Shown here: piece by piece, positions 22,546-32,373 of the stretch | Position numbering within the stretch: the first letter of the stretch is position 1 | How the letters are laid out: every line of letters starts with the position of its first letter | Assembly (NCBI GenBank): GCA_964019425.1 | Contig: OZ025793.1 | Location: 372,001-436,000 of the forward strand | Reading direction: 5' to 3' | DNA: 64,000 nt | Source of the DNA: Flectonema sp. DT1601 | Lineage: Eukaryota > Euglenozoa > Diplonemea > Diplonemida > Diplonemidae | The notes under the pieces: model-generated | Database searches by the model: none | Seen by the model: only the letters and a program-made list of their open reading frames with translations | What the model was told of the DNA's origin: nothing | Translations under genes and position numbers: made by a program

Positions 22546-23054
22546 TTTTTATTTTTTTTTTTTTTTTATTTATTATTTAAAAAAAGGAAACAATCAGTTT
22601 AGCGTCTCGATCGGGACGGAAAATAGAAATTAATCGACATAGTCGATCGATAGAAAAAAAAAAAAAACAATGATAACATTGTTTATTCTTTTTTTTATTT
22701 TTTTTTTTGTATTCTTTTTTATTAATATAGAAAAAAAAAACAATCAGTTTAGCGTCTTGACCAGGACGGAAAATAGAAATTAGTCAACAAAGTCAAACGA
22801 TAAAAAAAAACAATGATAACATTGTTTATTCTTTTTTTTTTTTTTTTTTTTTTATATTCTTTTTTATTAATTTTGAAAAAAAAACAATCAGTTTAGCGTC
22901 TTGACCAGGACGGAAAACTGGAAGTAATCGACATAGTCGATCGATAAAAAAAACAATGATAACATTGTTTCATCTTTTATAATTTTTAATTTTTTTTTAT
23001 ATTTGAAGAAAAGAAAGAAAAAAAAAAAAACAAGCGGAATTGATCATAATGGGT
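22546..23054 (-). repeat. Satellite array, inverted block
   Basis: Carries the satellite hairpin AACAATG-ataa-CATTGTT on this strand and GCGTCTTGACCAGGACGG, the reverse complement of subunit A. It ends with the segment matching 4320-4400. Confidence 0.85.
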
Positions 23055-23345
23055 GAAGAGGGGATAGAAAACGAACATAACAATAAAATTCTAAGTGAGA
23101 AACACTTAGCAGAAACACTTAGCAGCTTTTAAGGAGCTGAAAAGCAAAAAAAAAATCTAAGTGAGAAACACTTAGTAAAAACAATTTGTAGCTAATTAAG
23201 CTGAAAATAAAAAAAATAAAAAATTTCTAAGTGAGAAATACTTAGAAGAAACAATTTGTAGCTAATTAAGCTGAAAACAAAAAAATAAAAAAATTTCTAA
23301 GTGAGAAATACTTAGCAACTTTTAGAACAAATATTTCAGTAAATA
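23055..23345 (+). repeat. H2 fragment with three CTAAGTG hairpins
   Basis: Matches about 9520-9725 of H2, but the CTAAGTG-agaaa-(C/T)ACTTAG block is repeated once more than in copy a. It is embedded in satellite. Confidence 0.8.
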
Positions 23346-23545
23346 GAAAGTAATCGACATAGTCGATCGATAAAAAAACAATGATAACATTGTTTATTCT
23401 TTTTTTTCTCTTTTTTATTATTCTTTTTATTTATTTTTAAAGAAAAAAAATAATCAGTTTTGCGTCTTGACCAGGACGGAAAATAGAAATTAGTCGACAA
23501 AGTCGATCGCTAAAAAAAAAAACAATGATAACATTGTTTGCCGAT
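23346..23545 (-). repeat. Satellite array, last inverted block
   Basis: One and a half units of the same satellite in reverse orientation, ending before AATGATAACATTGTTTGCCG. Confidence 0.8.
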
Positions 23546-23654
23546 CGGTTTTTTATCGGTCTTCCTGGCAAATCAGTGTACTAAATTAAAAAAAAGTACA
23601 AGAAAGAAGCAAAAGTGTCTCATTGGGACAATGTAATTACCAATCTGATTTCGA

Positions 23655-26628
23655 TTGATCACTGGATGTAGTCAATGCACTCCGACCAGCATCTTAATGT
23701 GTGAAGCTGATATGATGCTCTTCAAACAACTAAAGGACAAGCAGATACGGAACGCATACTTCCGTTATAAATTGATGCAATGGGTTGCAAATACTTCCTT
23801 CCTATCCACTGGGTGCAGCTACTGGCAGTTCTTCGTTCAAGCAGCTGACAAAACGCTTTTCTGTGACGCAAGTGTCCAACCAGATGCAATCGAACCCTGG
23901 ACCAAGTCTAAAATTAAAATTACAAACACCTGCGGCTTTAAGAAGTCCCACGAACCCGAAGTGGACAATCTGAAGTTCAATCACTACGTCAGTACATGAG
24001 GCGATCGGCAGGGGTGGAGGTTTCACGAATTTTCACGATCCTTCACGGTTTGTCACGAGTTGTCACTACCTATCACGAAAATTCACGAAAATTCACTGCC
24101 AAAAAGCATGGTGAAAAATCGTGAATAATCGTGAATTTTCGTGAATTTTGATATTGAGATTTGTGGTTTGGTAAAAAAAACTACTCAGGGGGGGCCTGAA
24201 CTGCACTGCTTCGTAGTTGTCATCGGTGCTTGTTAATCCTATCGTTCTCTACAGTTTATTGTTAATACTACTTCTCTTTAATCCTGAGGCGATCGGCAGG
24301 GGTGGAGGTTTCACGAATTTTCACGATCCTTCACGGTTTGTCACGAGTTGTCACTACCTATCGCGAAAATTCACGAAAATTCACTGCCAAAAAGCATGGT
24401 GAAAAATCGTGAATAATCGTGAATTTTCGTGAATTTTGATATTGAGATTTGTGGTTTGGTAAAAAAAACTACTCAGGGGGGGCCTGAACTGCACTGCTTC
24501 GTAGTTGTCATCGGTGCTTGTTAATCCTATCGTTCTCTACAGTTTATTGTTAATACTACTTCTCTTTAATCCTGAGGCGATCGGCAGGGGTGGAGGTTTC
24601 ACGAATTTTCACGATCCTTCACGGTTTGTCACGAGTTGTCACTACCTATCGCGAAAATTCACGAAAATTCACTGCCAAAAAGCATGGTGAAAAATCGTGA
24701 ATAATCGTGAATTTTCGTGAATTTTGATATTGAGATTTGTGGTTTGGTAAAAAAAACTACTCAGGGGGGGCCTGAACTGCACTGCTTCGTAGTTGTCATC
24801 GGTGCTTGTTAATCCTATCGTTCTCTACAGTTTATTGTTAATACTACTTCTCTTTAATCCTGAGGCGATCGGCAGGGGTGGAGGTTTCACGAATTTTCAC
24901 GATCCTTCACGGTTTGTCACGAGTTGTCACTACCTATCGCGAAAATTCACGAAAATTCACTGCCAAAAAGCATGGTGAAAAATCGTGAATAATCGTGAAT
25001 TTTCGTGAATTTTGATATTGAGATTTGTGGTTTGGTAAAAAAAACTACTCAGGGGGGGCCTGAACTGCACTGCTTCGTAGTTGTCATCGGTGCTTGTTAA
25101 TCCTATCGTTCTCTACAGTTTATTAAATAAAATATCTGCCTCATCCCGGAGCCTACACACCGAGTTCATTGCATTGCCTCCTGGATTGCGAAGTACTTTG
25201 GCCTCAGTGACTTCCTCCGTTCAATAGTAACGCTGTGCTTCTTCATACGTGGGAATCGGTCGTTTGCTTACTGGCTTCGCAAGAAGCACCGCATCTCTTT
25301 TAGGGCGTGTCCATTTAAAGAGAAGGTTACGAATGGGCGCTTCTGAACCTTAGCATTTGCATGCTACGGACGGCACTGGAGTTCACGACAGACGCAGCCG
25401 AGTTGCTTGACAAGGTGTCGGTCATTGTATCTCGGTAGTATGTGTTTCTCTTTTTTACATAGTAATGATGAATCTGAACAAGCAGCTGCTATTGCGGTGA
25501 CACAGTCTCCCCTCACCACGCCCGCCTGCTGAAAGTCAATAGGCAGGTCAACCACGCCCTCTCCCATGTGAACCACATTCAGGTCTCTAAGCTGAAGAGC
25601 GATGTCCCCGATGACCCCATGCTCACCAAGCCTGATGCTAGCATCATCCCGGTGGACGCACCATCCCTACCTAACCCCCCAACCAAGTCCCAGCGCGGGG
25701 CATTCATTTTCTCTGTTGTTGAATGCTTTGCGCTGGAGCTCCCCGCAAAGCTAAAGTTGCGTGACCCCCTCTCCCTCCCGGTGCCCCAGCAGTCCGCCAC
25801 ACTGACCCAAGCGAAAGCAGCAGAAAATGCTGCTGCCAGGAAAGTTGCACAAGAAAAAACTGCTCAGCGAAAAGAGGAGGCAAGAAAGGAGAAGGCGGCT
25901 GCCAAGAAGGCGAAGGAGGAAGCAAGGGATGCAGCCAGGAAGAAGGCTGCAGAGGCGAAGAAAAAGAAGGCTGCAGAACCGGCACGCAAGAATCCCAAGG
26001 TTGAGCAATGACAACAGTTGCTCTTTGGATTTTTTTATTTATTTAACCAAAAAAATTATCATCAGCTTGGAACCCAATGATTACACTCACTTGTTTCTAC
26101 CCCAATGAATTACCTCTCATTGTCTCTCAAGCAATATCAATATGGGTTGTCAGGCTGTCTCCTGGCAGAGATGGGAGGAGTAATGGAAAGACACCACAGA
26201 ACAGAACAGTCTGAACGAGAATGAGCCCCTCAGTGATTAAACCCACCGCACACGCGATGCGCCGGTCCAAAGTCCGGAACCTCACCACAAGCGATGCCCA
26301 TTTAGTTGTCAAAGTGACATGACGTATGGCAAACTGAACAGGTTTGACATCGCACAGCATACCAGCACCAACGGTACCATCTGGATATCACTCACTTTTT
26401 TCACTAGAATTCACACATTTTCACACATTTTCACAGGATTTCACTACCAAAAAGCAGCAAAAAATTAAGTGAAAAATCGTGAAAAATCGTGAATTTTCGT
26501 GTAGCAAAGTGAAAAATCGTGAACACCTCCACCCTGCCGATCGCCTCAGTACAATCCCACCAGTGGATATGGAAATTAACTGCAATGGATCATTCTCTCC
26601 CTCAGGCGAAGCCGGGCAGCGCATCTAG
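23655..26628 (+). CDS. Hypothetical reading frame interrupted by the 2.55-kb inverted-repeat element
   Basis: A 114-codon frame (23655-23996) ends at the left GTACA of the element below. After the second GTACA the same frame is open for another 24 codons (26554-26628, starting IPPVDMEINCNG), ending in TAG. The product would be about 138 residues, without recognisable domains or signal peptide. Base composition and lack of low-complexity sequence argue for coding use before the insertion. Whether this was a host gene or part of an older repeat is unknown. Confidence 0.4.
23997..25124. repeat. Four tandem copies of the element's 288-bp left end
   Basis: Units start at 23997, 24285, 24573 and 24861. 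The last is cut at 25124, where it passes into the element body. Units 2-4 look identical; unit 1 has CACG where the others have CGCG near 24073. Each unit contains its own copy of the terminal TGAGGCGATCGGCAG. A 61-codon frame repeated in the array is a by-product. Confidence 0.95.
24023..24150. promoter_or_regulatory. Left-end iteron block: eight TCAC decamers facing four GTGA decamers
   Basis: TCAC begins at 24023, 24033, 24043, 24053, 24063, 24073, 24083 and 24093. After the spacer, GTGA begins at 24111, 24121, 24131 and 24141. The period is exactly one helical turn, so a bound protein would line one face of the DNA. The block is repeated in each tandem unit. Likely binding sites for the transposase or a replication initiator; this is inference. 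Confidence 0.8.
25568..26011 (+). CDS. Lys/Ala-rich protein inside the TIR element
   Basis: A 147-residue frame. The first 75 residues are Pro-rich without a known motif. Residues 80-147 are almost only Ala, Lys, Glu and Arg (for example ARKEKAAAKKAKEEAR) and should form one long charged helix, as in many DNA-binding tails. The codon use is GC-rich compared with the host genes downstream. It may be a nucleic-acid-binding accessory of the element or a captured fragment; the start codon is uncertain. Confidence 0.4.
   Translation: MNHIQVSKLKSDVPDDPMLTKPDASIIPVDAPSLPNPPTKSQRGAFIFSVVECFALELPAKLKLRDPLSLPVPQQSATLTQAKAAENAAARKVAQEKTAQRKEEARKEKAAAKKAKEEARDAARKKAAEAKKKKAAEPARKNPKVEQ
26392..26528. promoter_or_regulatory. 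Right-end iteron block
   Basis: TCAC begins at 26392, 26401, 26411, 26421, 26431 and 26441; then comes the shared CCAAAAAGCA spacer. GTGA (or GTGT) begins at 26469, 26479, 26489, 26499, 26509 and 26519. Apart from the first interval the spacing is exactly 10 bp. The arrangement mirrors the left end, although the decamer sequences differ. Confidence 0.8.
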
Positions 26629-26641
26629 CAAAATCGCGGAA

Positions 26642-26780
26642 CAGACTCAGGTCTGAAAAAGGAAGTAGACTGTTGTACTGACAGTAGTTTCAGATCTGAA
26701 CAGTCGACACTGGTTAAGCTACCGAAATTCGGAGGTAAACTAGTTACCTGAATTTAGACAGCATTTGCATATCTGCAAAT
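26642..26780. repeat. String of seven different short hairpins
   Basis: In order: CAGAC-tcag-GTCTG (26642), ACTGT-tgtactg-ACAGT (26669), TTCAGATCTGAA (26689), CAGT-cgac-ACTG (26701), CCGA-aat-TCGG (26722), AGGTAA-actag-TTACCT (26733) and ATTTGCA-tatc-TGCAAAT (26763). Their sequences are unrelated, so this is not a simple tandem repeat. It resembles H1 and H2 in architecture but not in sequence. Confidence 0.75.
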
Positions 26781-27377
26781 CTGCCAAGTAAAATCTATTT
26801 CAATACAGTTTTCAAAAAAATGTCTAAGAATCCGGACGAAGTGAGACAATCAGCCTGTAGTGTTCAGATGTATGTAGAAGTCTGATATGGGATGGAAGGT
26901 CATCTTCTAATGTGTTTGTAATGCAAACTGCGAAGGTTGCCTTTATTATTGTACGCTATGTTCAAATGAAATGTTGCATCAGAGTGTGACCTATTAGAGT
27001 TAGAACTCATGCAGTACTTCGAATTGTAGTGCCGTTTTGTCCCGCCAAGAGCGAAGAGGATGGGGAGGAATCCGGCGCACCTGATGTGATGCGGTCCCTG
27101 TGGGTCATGGGCTGCGTTCAACGAAATATAAGGTTTTCTAAATACAGGTACTGACAAGAGATGTCGAAACTTATCGAGACGTAAATTTGTTGCCTTTATT
27201 AATTTAGTATCTGTAGCTTATTGTTTATTATGCATTCATTATCAGTATTTCCTTTGACATATTTATAGTCTCATTCAGCGAACATGCGAGAGCACTATTT
27301 TCCATGTGGGTGATTTACTTAGTATTAATAGTAACGTTTTTCATAAAAATATTCTTGCAATTAGATCCGCATTCAAC
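26781..27377. other. Intergenic, upstream of the PX-LOR gene
   Basis: Mixed-composition sequence without a recognised gene. It probably holds the promoter and leader of the gene starting at 27378. Confidence 0.4.
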
Positions 27378-29051
27378 ATGGGAGTTGAAACAGAGAATCC
27401 ACCGGCAGGAAACACTCAGGCAGAGAGGTACATGGATGCTGCAGCGGTAACTGCAGTCGCGTCTGCTCCACCGGCGCCTGTTCAAGCGTACCCGCCCCCA
27501 GATCAGCTTCCCCCTGGTGGATATCCACCTTCACAAGCATATCCACCACCAGCAGGGAATCCAGCACAAGGGTTTCCACCCCCTGCAAGTGTGCCACCTA
27601 CACAGCCATACCCTCCAGCTCAAGCACCGCAAACTGGACAGCCTCCGGCACAGCCATACCCTCCAGCTCAAGCACCGCAAACTGGACAGCCTCCGGCACA
27701 GCCGTACCCACAGGTGGCACAGCCCCCAGCACAGCCTTACCCACCGGCCCAAGCATACCCGGCTCCTGCTCAGCCTACATCGATGCCGTATCCAACACCG
27801 GCACCAGTGCCTGTACCAGCTGCCGGTTATCCGCAACCGGGGCAACCACAGCCGGGTGTTTGCCCTATTCCTCAGCATGTTCCATCCTCAATGCCGCAAG
27901 CGACCACCATTCAGATGCCTCCCCAGCCAGTTCTCCCAGCACACCCTCGCGTAACTTCTACATGCGAAAATAAAATGATGGCAGACGGAAAAACACGCGA
28001 GTACCTCCTCCGTTTTCAAATTGATGGCAACGAGGTTCATGCAATGCCATGGACTCGATTTTCAAATCTTCGCGAAACATTCATGGCTGTAAGCGTGAAT
28101 TTCCCCACGAGAGGGTTCCCATTTCAAAACTTTGTTACGAATGAAGGAAATGTTTCAAAGAGGACTGCGGACTTGGCAAATTATTTCACTGGGTTTCTCA
28201 GTCAAAGGGGAACGACTTCAGGACCGCAGTTTATTGGATGTCCAAGGTTGCACGGTTCCTTGAAAATGCAACCAGGGACTGCAGGTGTTGTTGAGTTCAG
28301 TAGAGTAGGTCAGATCAGAATACAAATCGCACAGATTTTGAAGGCCGCAGAAGAAGCTCGTTTGGCAGCTATACGTCAGCAGCAACTTGAGGACTGCAAC
28401 TTGGCGCAAACATTCCACAGGACTGTCTTACCAATTGGGCAAATATCTTCAATTCGCTACGATCGCGAGCAGCACTTCAAGCTTAGAAATAAATTCTGGG
28501 GCTCTGGGGATCTCACCATCACTGGCCCTGGGGACCTCGGTTGGTTTAAGATGATACGAACTAACGCGGGTTCATTGTTTAAATCTGCTAACTTTGTTAT
28601 TACAAACATGGCCGGTGAGCCACTAATGATTATGGAAGAGCAATTTGCTTGGGCAAACTACAAGTATGATTTGTACCGTTTAGACTCTGCTGGATCTCGC
28701 ATCCATATGAGCAGGATTACTCGTCATTGGAATGCAATTGGATTTTGCAGCAATGCCGCGTACAGTGCGGAGCTTCGTGGTCCGATGTCAGTCTGTCCGC
28801 CAATTCGTTGCCACGGTAGATGGCCTGCTAGTTTTACGTTAACTGAAGCTGTTAGTAGTAAGTTAGTCGCTACAATTGACAAACAACGTTTCACTTTTTC
28901 TGATACTTACGACTTAAAAATATCGGCCAATCAAGATTGCTTATTATTTATTGGGATTGCCTGCGCTATTGATAGAATTCACCACGAAGTTGAAGCTGAA
29001 GAGAACAGAAGACGGGCCGCAGAGCAGCAGAGACACTCTCACTCTCGTTAA
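27378..29051 (+). CDS. PX domain + LURP-one-related (tubby-like) protein with Pro/Gln-rich N-terminus
   Basis: A protein of 557 residues. The start at 27378 is chosen because the preceding 24 codons look like leader. Residues 30-190 are a Pro/Tyr/Gln-rich tail with YPP repeats, including two exact tandem copies of a 16-residue block (27604-27699). Residues about 205-280 resemble a PX phosphoinositide-binding domain: YLLRFQIDGNEVHAMPWTRFSNL, a Pro-containing loop (FPTRGFPF) and a following helix. Residues about 355-540 match the LURP-one-related/scramblase-like barrel, ending in FSDTYDLKIS and the hydrophobic LLFIGIACAIDRI. This suggests a cytosolic protein that binds endosomal or plasma-membrane lipid and, through YPP motifs, partners with WW or similar domains. 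The PX call is the weaker of the two. Confidence 0.7.
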   Translation: MGVETENPPAGNTQAERYMDAAAVTAVASAPPAPVQAYPPPDQLPPGGYPPSQAYPPPAGNPAQGFPPPASVPPTQPYPPAQAPQTGQPPAQPYPPAQAPQTGQPPAQPYPQVAQPPAQPYPPAQAYPAPAQPTSMPYPTPAPVPVPAAGYPQPGQPQPGVCPIPQHVPSSMPQATTIQMPPQPVLPAHPRVTSTCENKMMADGKTREYLLRFQIDGNEVHAMPWTRFSNLRETFMAVSVNFPTRGFPFQNFVTNEGNVSKRTADLANYFTGFLSQRGTTSGPQFIGCPRLHGSLKMQPGTAGVVEFSRVGQIRIQIAQILKAAEEARLAAIRQQQLEDCNLAQTFHRTVLPIGQISSIRYDREQHFKLRNKFWGSGDLTITGPGDLGWFKMIRTNAGSLFKSANFVITNMAGEPLMIMEEQFAWANYKYDLYRLDSAGSRIHMSRITRHWNAIGFCSNAAYSAELRGPMSVCPPIRCHGRWPASFTLTEAVSSKLVATIDKQRFTFSDTYDLKISANQDCLLFIGIACAIDRIHHEVEAEENRRRAAEQQRHSHSR

Positions 29052-30370
29052 ATTCATGTCGGGAATGCAGTCACAGTACAGCTATAATTCACAACCGTAT
29101 CTTACCGCTCAATGTTAATTTTTCTGTCTGTATTTAGGCATGAGATAATAAGGCTATCCCTTGTCGTTCTTTCTTTGATTTTTTTTTCATTCTTTTTTTT
29201 CATGTTTTCTCATTTCGCTCAATATTTATTAGGCATTTAAGCTTTGCAGCTCAGTGTATGTGTACGTGAAGTTCGGAAGGAGATGGTCGATCTTAAATTA
29301 ATTTAAAAACTTCTCATAGTCCGTCCTTTGTACAGATGCACATAGTTGTGTAGCCAATTTACCAGATCTTGGAAATTGCAGCTCGTAATAAGCTAATGTA
29401 ATCAACATATAATGCACTCAGGTGACTTTCAGCTGTGGCAAATTCGGATCCTCAGTTTGTGAACAACTTTCTTTTTTGTTGAACTCAACGTTTTCTCTCT
29501 ATTGGTGTAGTTTAACATTTCGATTTTCACTTTTTCTTAAACTACTCCTCCCCTTATACTGTTGGTATCTTTTCATTGCAACCAGGTTTGGCCGAACCCT
29601 ATAGCCAGTTTCAAGTTGCTTTATATTATTTAATCATAGTGTCAAGTTACCCCCCCTTATGTTTTGGACTTTTTCTTCAACGTTTGTCATTTTTTATTTT
29701 AGTGTTTGCATTCTTGTTCTTGGGCCCTGCGTGTTTTTGCATTTTCTGTTATAAAAGAATAACAAAAAAGAGTGAAAAAAAAAAAAAAAATGAAGGATTT
29801 TTGTTTTTATCTTTTTACAACTTTTATTCACCGAATTATCGCGAAACCCGTGATACGCTGTCTCAGTTTTGTGAGCGGTTGTTAAAAAAAGAACGAAAAA
29901 AAAAAAAAAAAAAAAAAAAAAAAACAGCAATCACTATGCAAGGGTACTTTTTGTTTTTTGTTTTGTGTACGAAACCGAAAGCAGCAGTTGTACAAGGTAA
30001 AAGAAAGAAGGAGTTTCTTGAGATAGCACACCCCCGAAAACCTTTGTTGGGTATAAAAAGAGAGTAAAAAAACTGTCGAAAGGACTGAAATTGCTATTCT
30101 ATTTCGGTACTCTAAATGTCTCAATTTCTAATGATTACCAAACAGATCAAAGTAAAGGGATAAATCATGTCGGCACTATCTGGAAAGATGGTTAGCCTGA
30201 TTCCAATTATGGGTCGATACTATGACGCAACAACTATCTGCTTACAGCGGACTACATCAGAACAAAATATTAATTAAAGCAAACAGCTTTGTCAGCTGAT
30301 CGCCTGGAATATTCTTTAAAAATAAATGTTTAAATTTAAAACACTTTTTTCAGCCGCCCGATTTAATAAA
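29052..30370. other. Intergenic with A/T-runs and a shared module
   Basis: Contains long A-runs (29890-29925) and a segment at about 29560-29600 (CATTGCAACCAGGTTTGG) that recurs at about 41390-41430 after another gene. No coding region is supported; open frames here are built from homopolymers. Confidence 0.5.
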
Positions 30371-32235
30371 ATGTATCGAAGTCAAGGAGAAGGAACCTGC
30401 AAAAAGGGAATCAATGTTGACCAGAGGCGGATAAAAAGAGGGGATGAGGCGGTAACACTCAGAAAGAAGAAGCAACAAGAGGTAATGGGAAGAAAGCGGA
30501 GAGAAACCGTTGCTGATGAGGATCTAAAATTAGAGAACCTCGACGGCTGGTTGAACGAACTGTTTTCTACTGAGGTTAGCAGGCAATTAGAAGCCGCGGA
30601 AACAATCCGAAGGTTTTTGTCTCTGCAGAACGACCCGCCAATCAGCAAAATTTCATCACGAAGTGATTGTGTAAAGCAGTTAGTCACCTTTTTAGATTCT
30701 GATCATGTTCCTCTTCAATTCGAAGCATCATGGGCATTAACAAACATAGCTTCAGGTACCAGAGAAGATACACAAGCAGTAGTTGGAGCCAATGCGATCC
30801 AGGCATTTGTAAGACTTCTCCGCACTGGTGATGTAGCCGTTGCTGAACAGTCCATCTGGGCACTCGGAAACATTGCAGGTGATGCTGTTCGGTATCGTGA
30901 TCAAATACTAGGTCTTTATGCAATGACTCATATAACAAAAATAATTGTTAGCGATCCTCCTCCAAGGCAGTCATTGCTGCGGAATGCTGTGTGGACAATG
31001 TCTAATTTATGTAGAGGTAAACCAACACCTGTTGAAAGTCACACTGAGCAAGTTATACCAGTCGTGGCTCAGTTATTGACTCACTGTAGTGATGAATGTG
31101 TTCTTACTGATCTGTGTTGGTCACTCTCTTACTTGACTGAGGGAAGTGAAAAGCGAATTCAACGTGTTGTTGATCACAATATAATCGGGCAACTAATCAA
31201 ATTACTACTACTTCCTTCTATCGTGACCCCTGCTTTACGTACTCTGGGTAATATCTTAACGGGTTCTGATAACCAAACTCAAGCTGTTCTCAATGCAGGT
31301 TTTCTACCAACGTTACACCATTTATTAGAGAGGGGTAATCCTGATATCTGTAAGGAAGTTCTATGGTGCATATCAAATGTTACCGCAGGTACTATAGAAC
31401 AAATAGAACTAGTAATTCATCATAACCTTATAGGTTCGGTAGTTAAATTATTGGGATCTTCTCGTATAGAAATTCAGAAGGAAAGTACTTGGGTTATTTC
31501 AAATGCATGTCATGGTGGAACCAGTCGTCAAGTTGCTCACATTGTAAGCCAAGGTTGTATTCCTCCTCTTTGCCAGCTGTTAAAACATGAAGAAATTAAT
31601 GTATGCAAACTTTTAGCTGAGTTGTTTTGTTTCTCTCCTTTCTTATGTAAATTTTTAAAATAAACAAAACTAAAACACAGGCTGTCACAAATGGTCTTGA
31701 AACCCTCCAAACTATTATGCAGGTTGGTGAGTGTGAGAGGCAGGAGTATAATCGTGTATGTGTCACTTAAGTTTTTTTCTCCTCATGAAGCATAATAAAA
31801 ACCATTCGTTCTATAAAAATCAAACAGGCTGAGAATAAATACGCACTCCTTGTTCAGGAGGCTGGAGGAAGGGATTCTCTTGAAAAACTGATGTCACTTT
31901 CGCTTCAGACAACTTCTAAAGTGACAGTGCTGGCTGAAAAAATACTTAAAGTTGTATGCAATCGTCTTTTTATTTGTATCTTATTAGTAATGCAAAGTAA
32001 ATATTATCGTAGCCTACGGGGATTGTTCTCTTATAGAGTAGCCTAGAATAATATGTTACTAAACAGCTGACTTACTTCAAAATCAAAAACCAAACAAATA
32101 CAGTATTTCCCTGGCGAGCTTGAGAGCAACATACGGTTTGACACGAGTAATTATTGCGCAGAGTTGCAGGCTCCACAGGGGGGTCCTTTTAACATAACTT
32201 CTGGCATGGCTCCCGACATGGTTCAGTATCAACAA

Positions 32236-32267
<32 letters not shown>

Positions 32268-32373
32268 ACTACAACAGCAGCAACACCAACACCAACAACA
32301 GCATCAACAACAACACTTCCAACAGCACATTGATCCCTCACAGCAGCAGTTACAGCAGCAACAAGGGTGGTGA
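30371..32373 (+). CDS. KPNA: Importin-alpha A, four exons, polyQ C-terminus
   Basis: Adaptor that binds classical nuclear localisation signals and hands cargo to importin-beta. Exons: 30371-31600, 31681-31755, 31828-31953 and 32104-32373; all introns are phase 0 with GTATG donors and CAG acceptors. The spliced product is 566 residues. The N-terminal importin-beta-binding segment is Arg/Lys-rich (RRIKRGDEAVTLRKKKQQEV). The armadillo repeats follow with the W...N cargo-binding ladder (WALTNIASG, WALGNIAGD, WTMSNLCRG, WCISNVTAG, WVISNACHG). The last exon continues past the usual acidic end into a tract of about 40 residues dominated by Gln and His, which is unusual for the family. The ATG at 30371 follows AATAAA; an upstream in-frame ATG at 30326 would add 15 residues that do not look conserved. 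Confidence 0.92.

Larger units (their letters stand above)
23997..26548. mobile_element. TIR element with phased iterons and tandemly repeated left end
   Basis: The ends are inverted: TGAGGCGATCGGCAG at 23997 and its complement at 26548, about 25 bp in all with one extra G on the left. GTACA flanks both sides (23992-23996 and 26549-26553), a 5-bp target duplication. Inside each end lies a run of 10-bp repeats starting TCAC, a CCAAAAAGCA spacer, and a run of 10-bp repeats starting GTGA. The 288-bp left end occurs about four times in tandem. The body (25125-26391) is GC-richer than the flanks and encodes no transposase I can recognise. The family is unassigned; a 5-bp duplication is known for Transib, but these ends do not look like Transib. 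Confidence 0.85.

Noticed and set aside
24217-24978. Three identical 61-codon frames (MSSVLVNPIVLY...)
   Set aside because: They are by-products of the 288-bp tandem array and run through the iteron block; no sign of coding selection.
23997-25124. CRISPR-like regular repeats
   Set aside because: The 288-bp units have no unique spacers and the genome is eukaryotic; the 10-bp repeats are terminal iterons.
29576-30124. 163- and 80-codon frames after the PX-LOR gene
   Set aside because: They cross long A-runs, lack domains and overlap on opposite strands.
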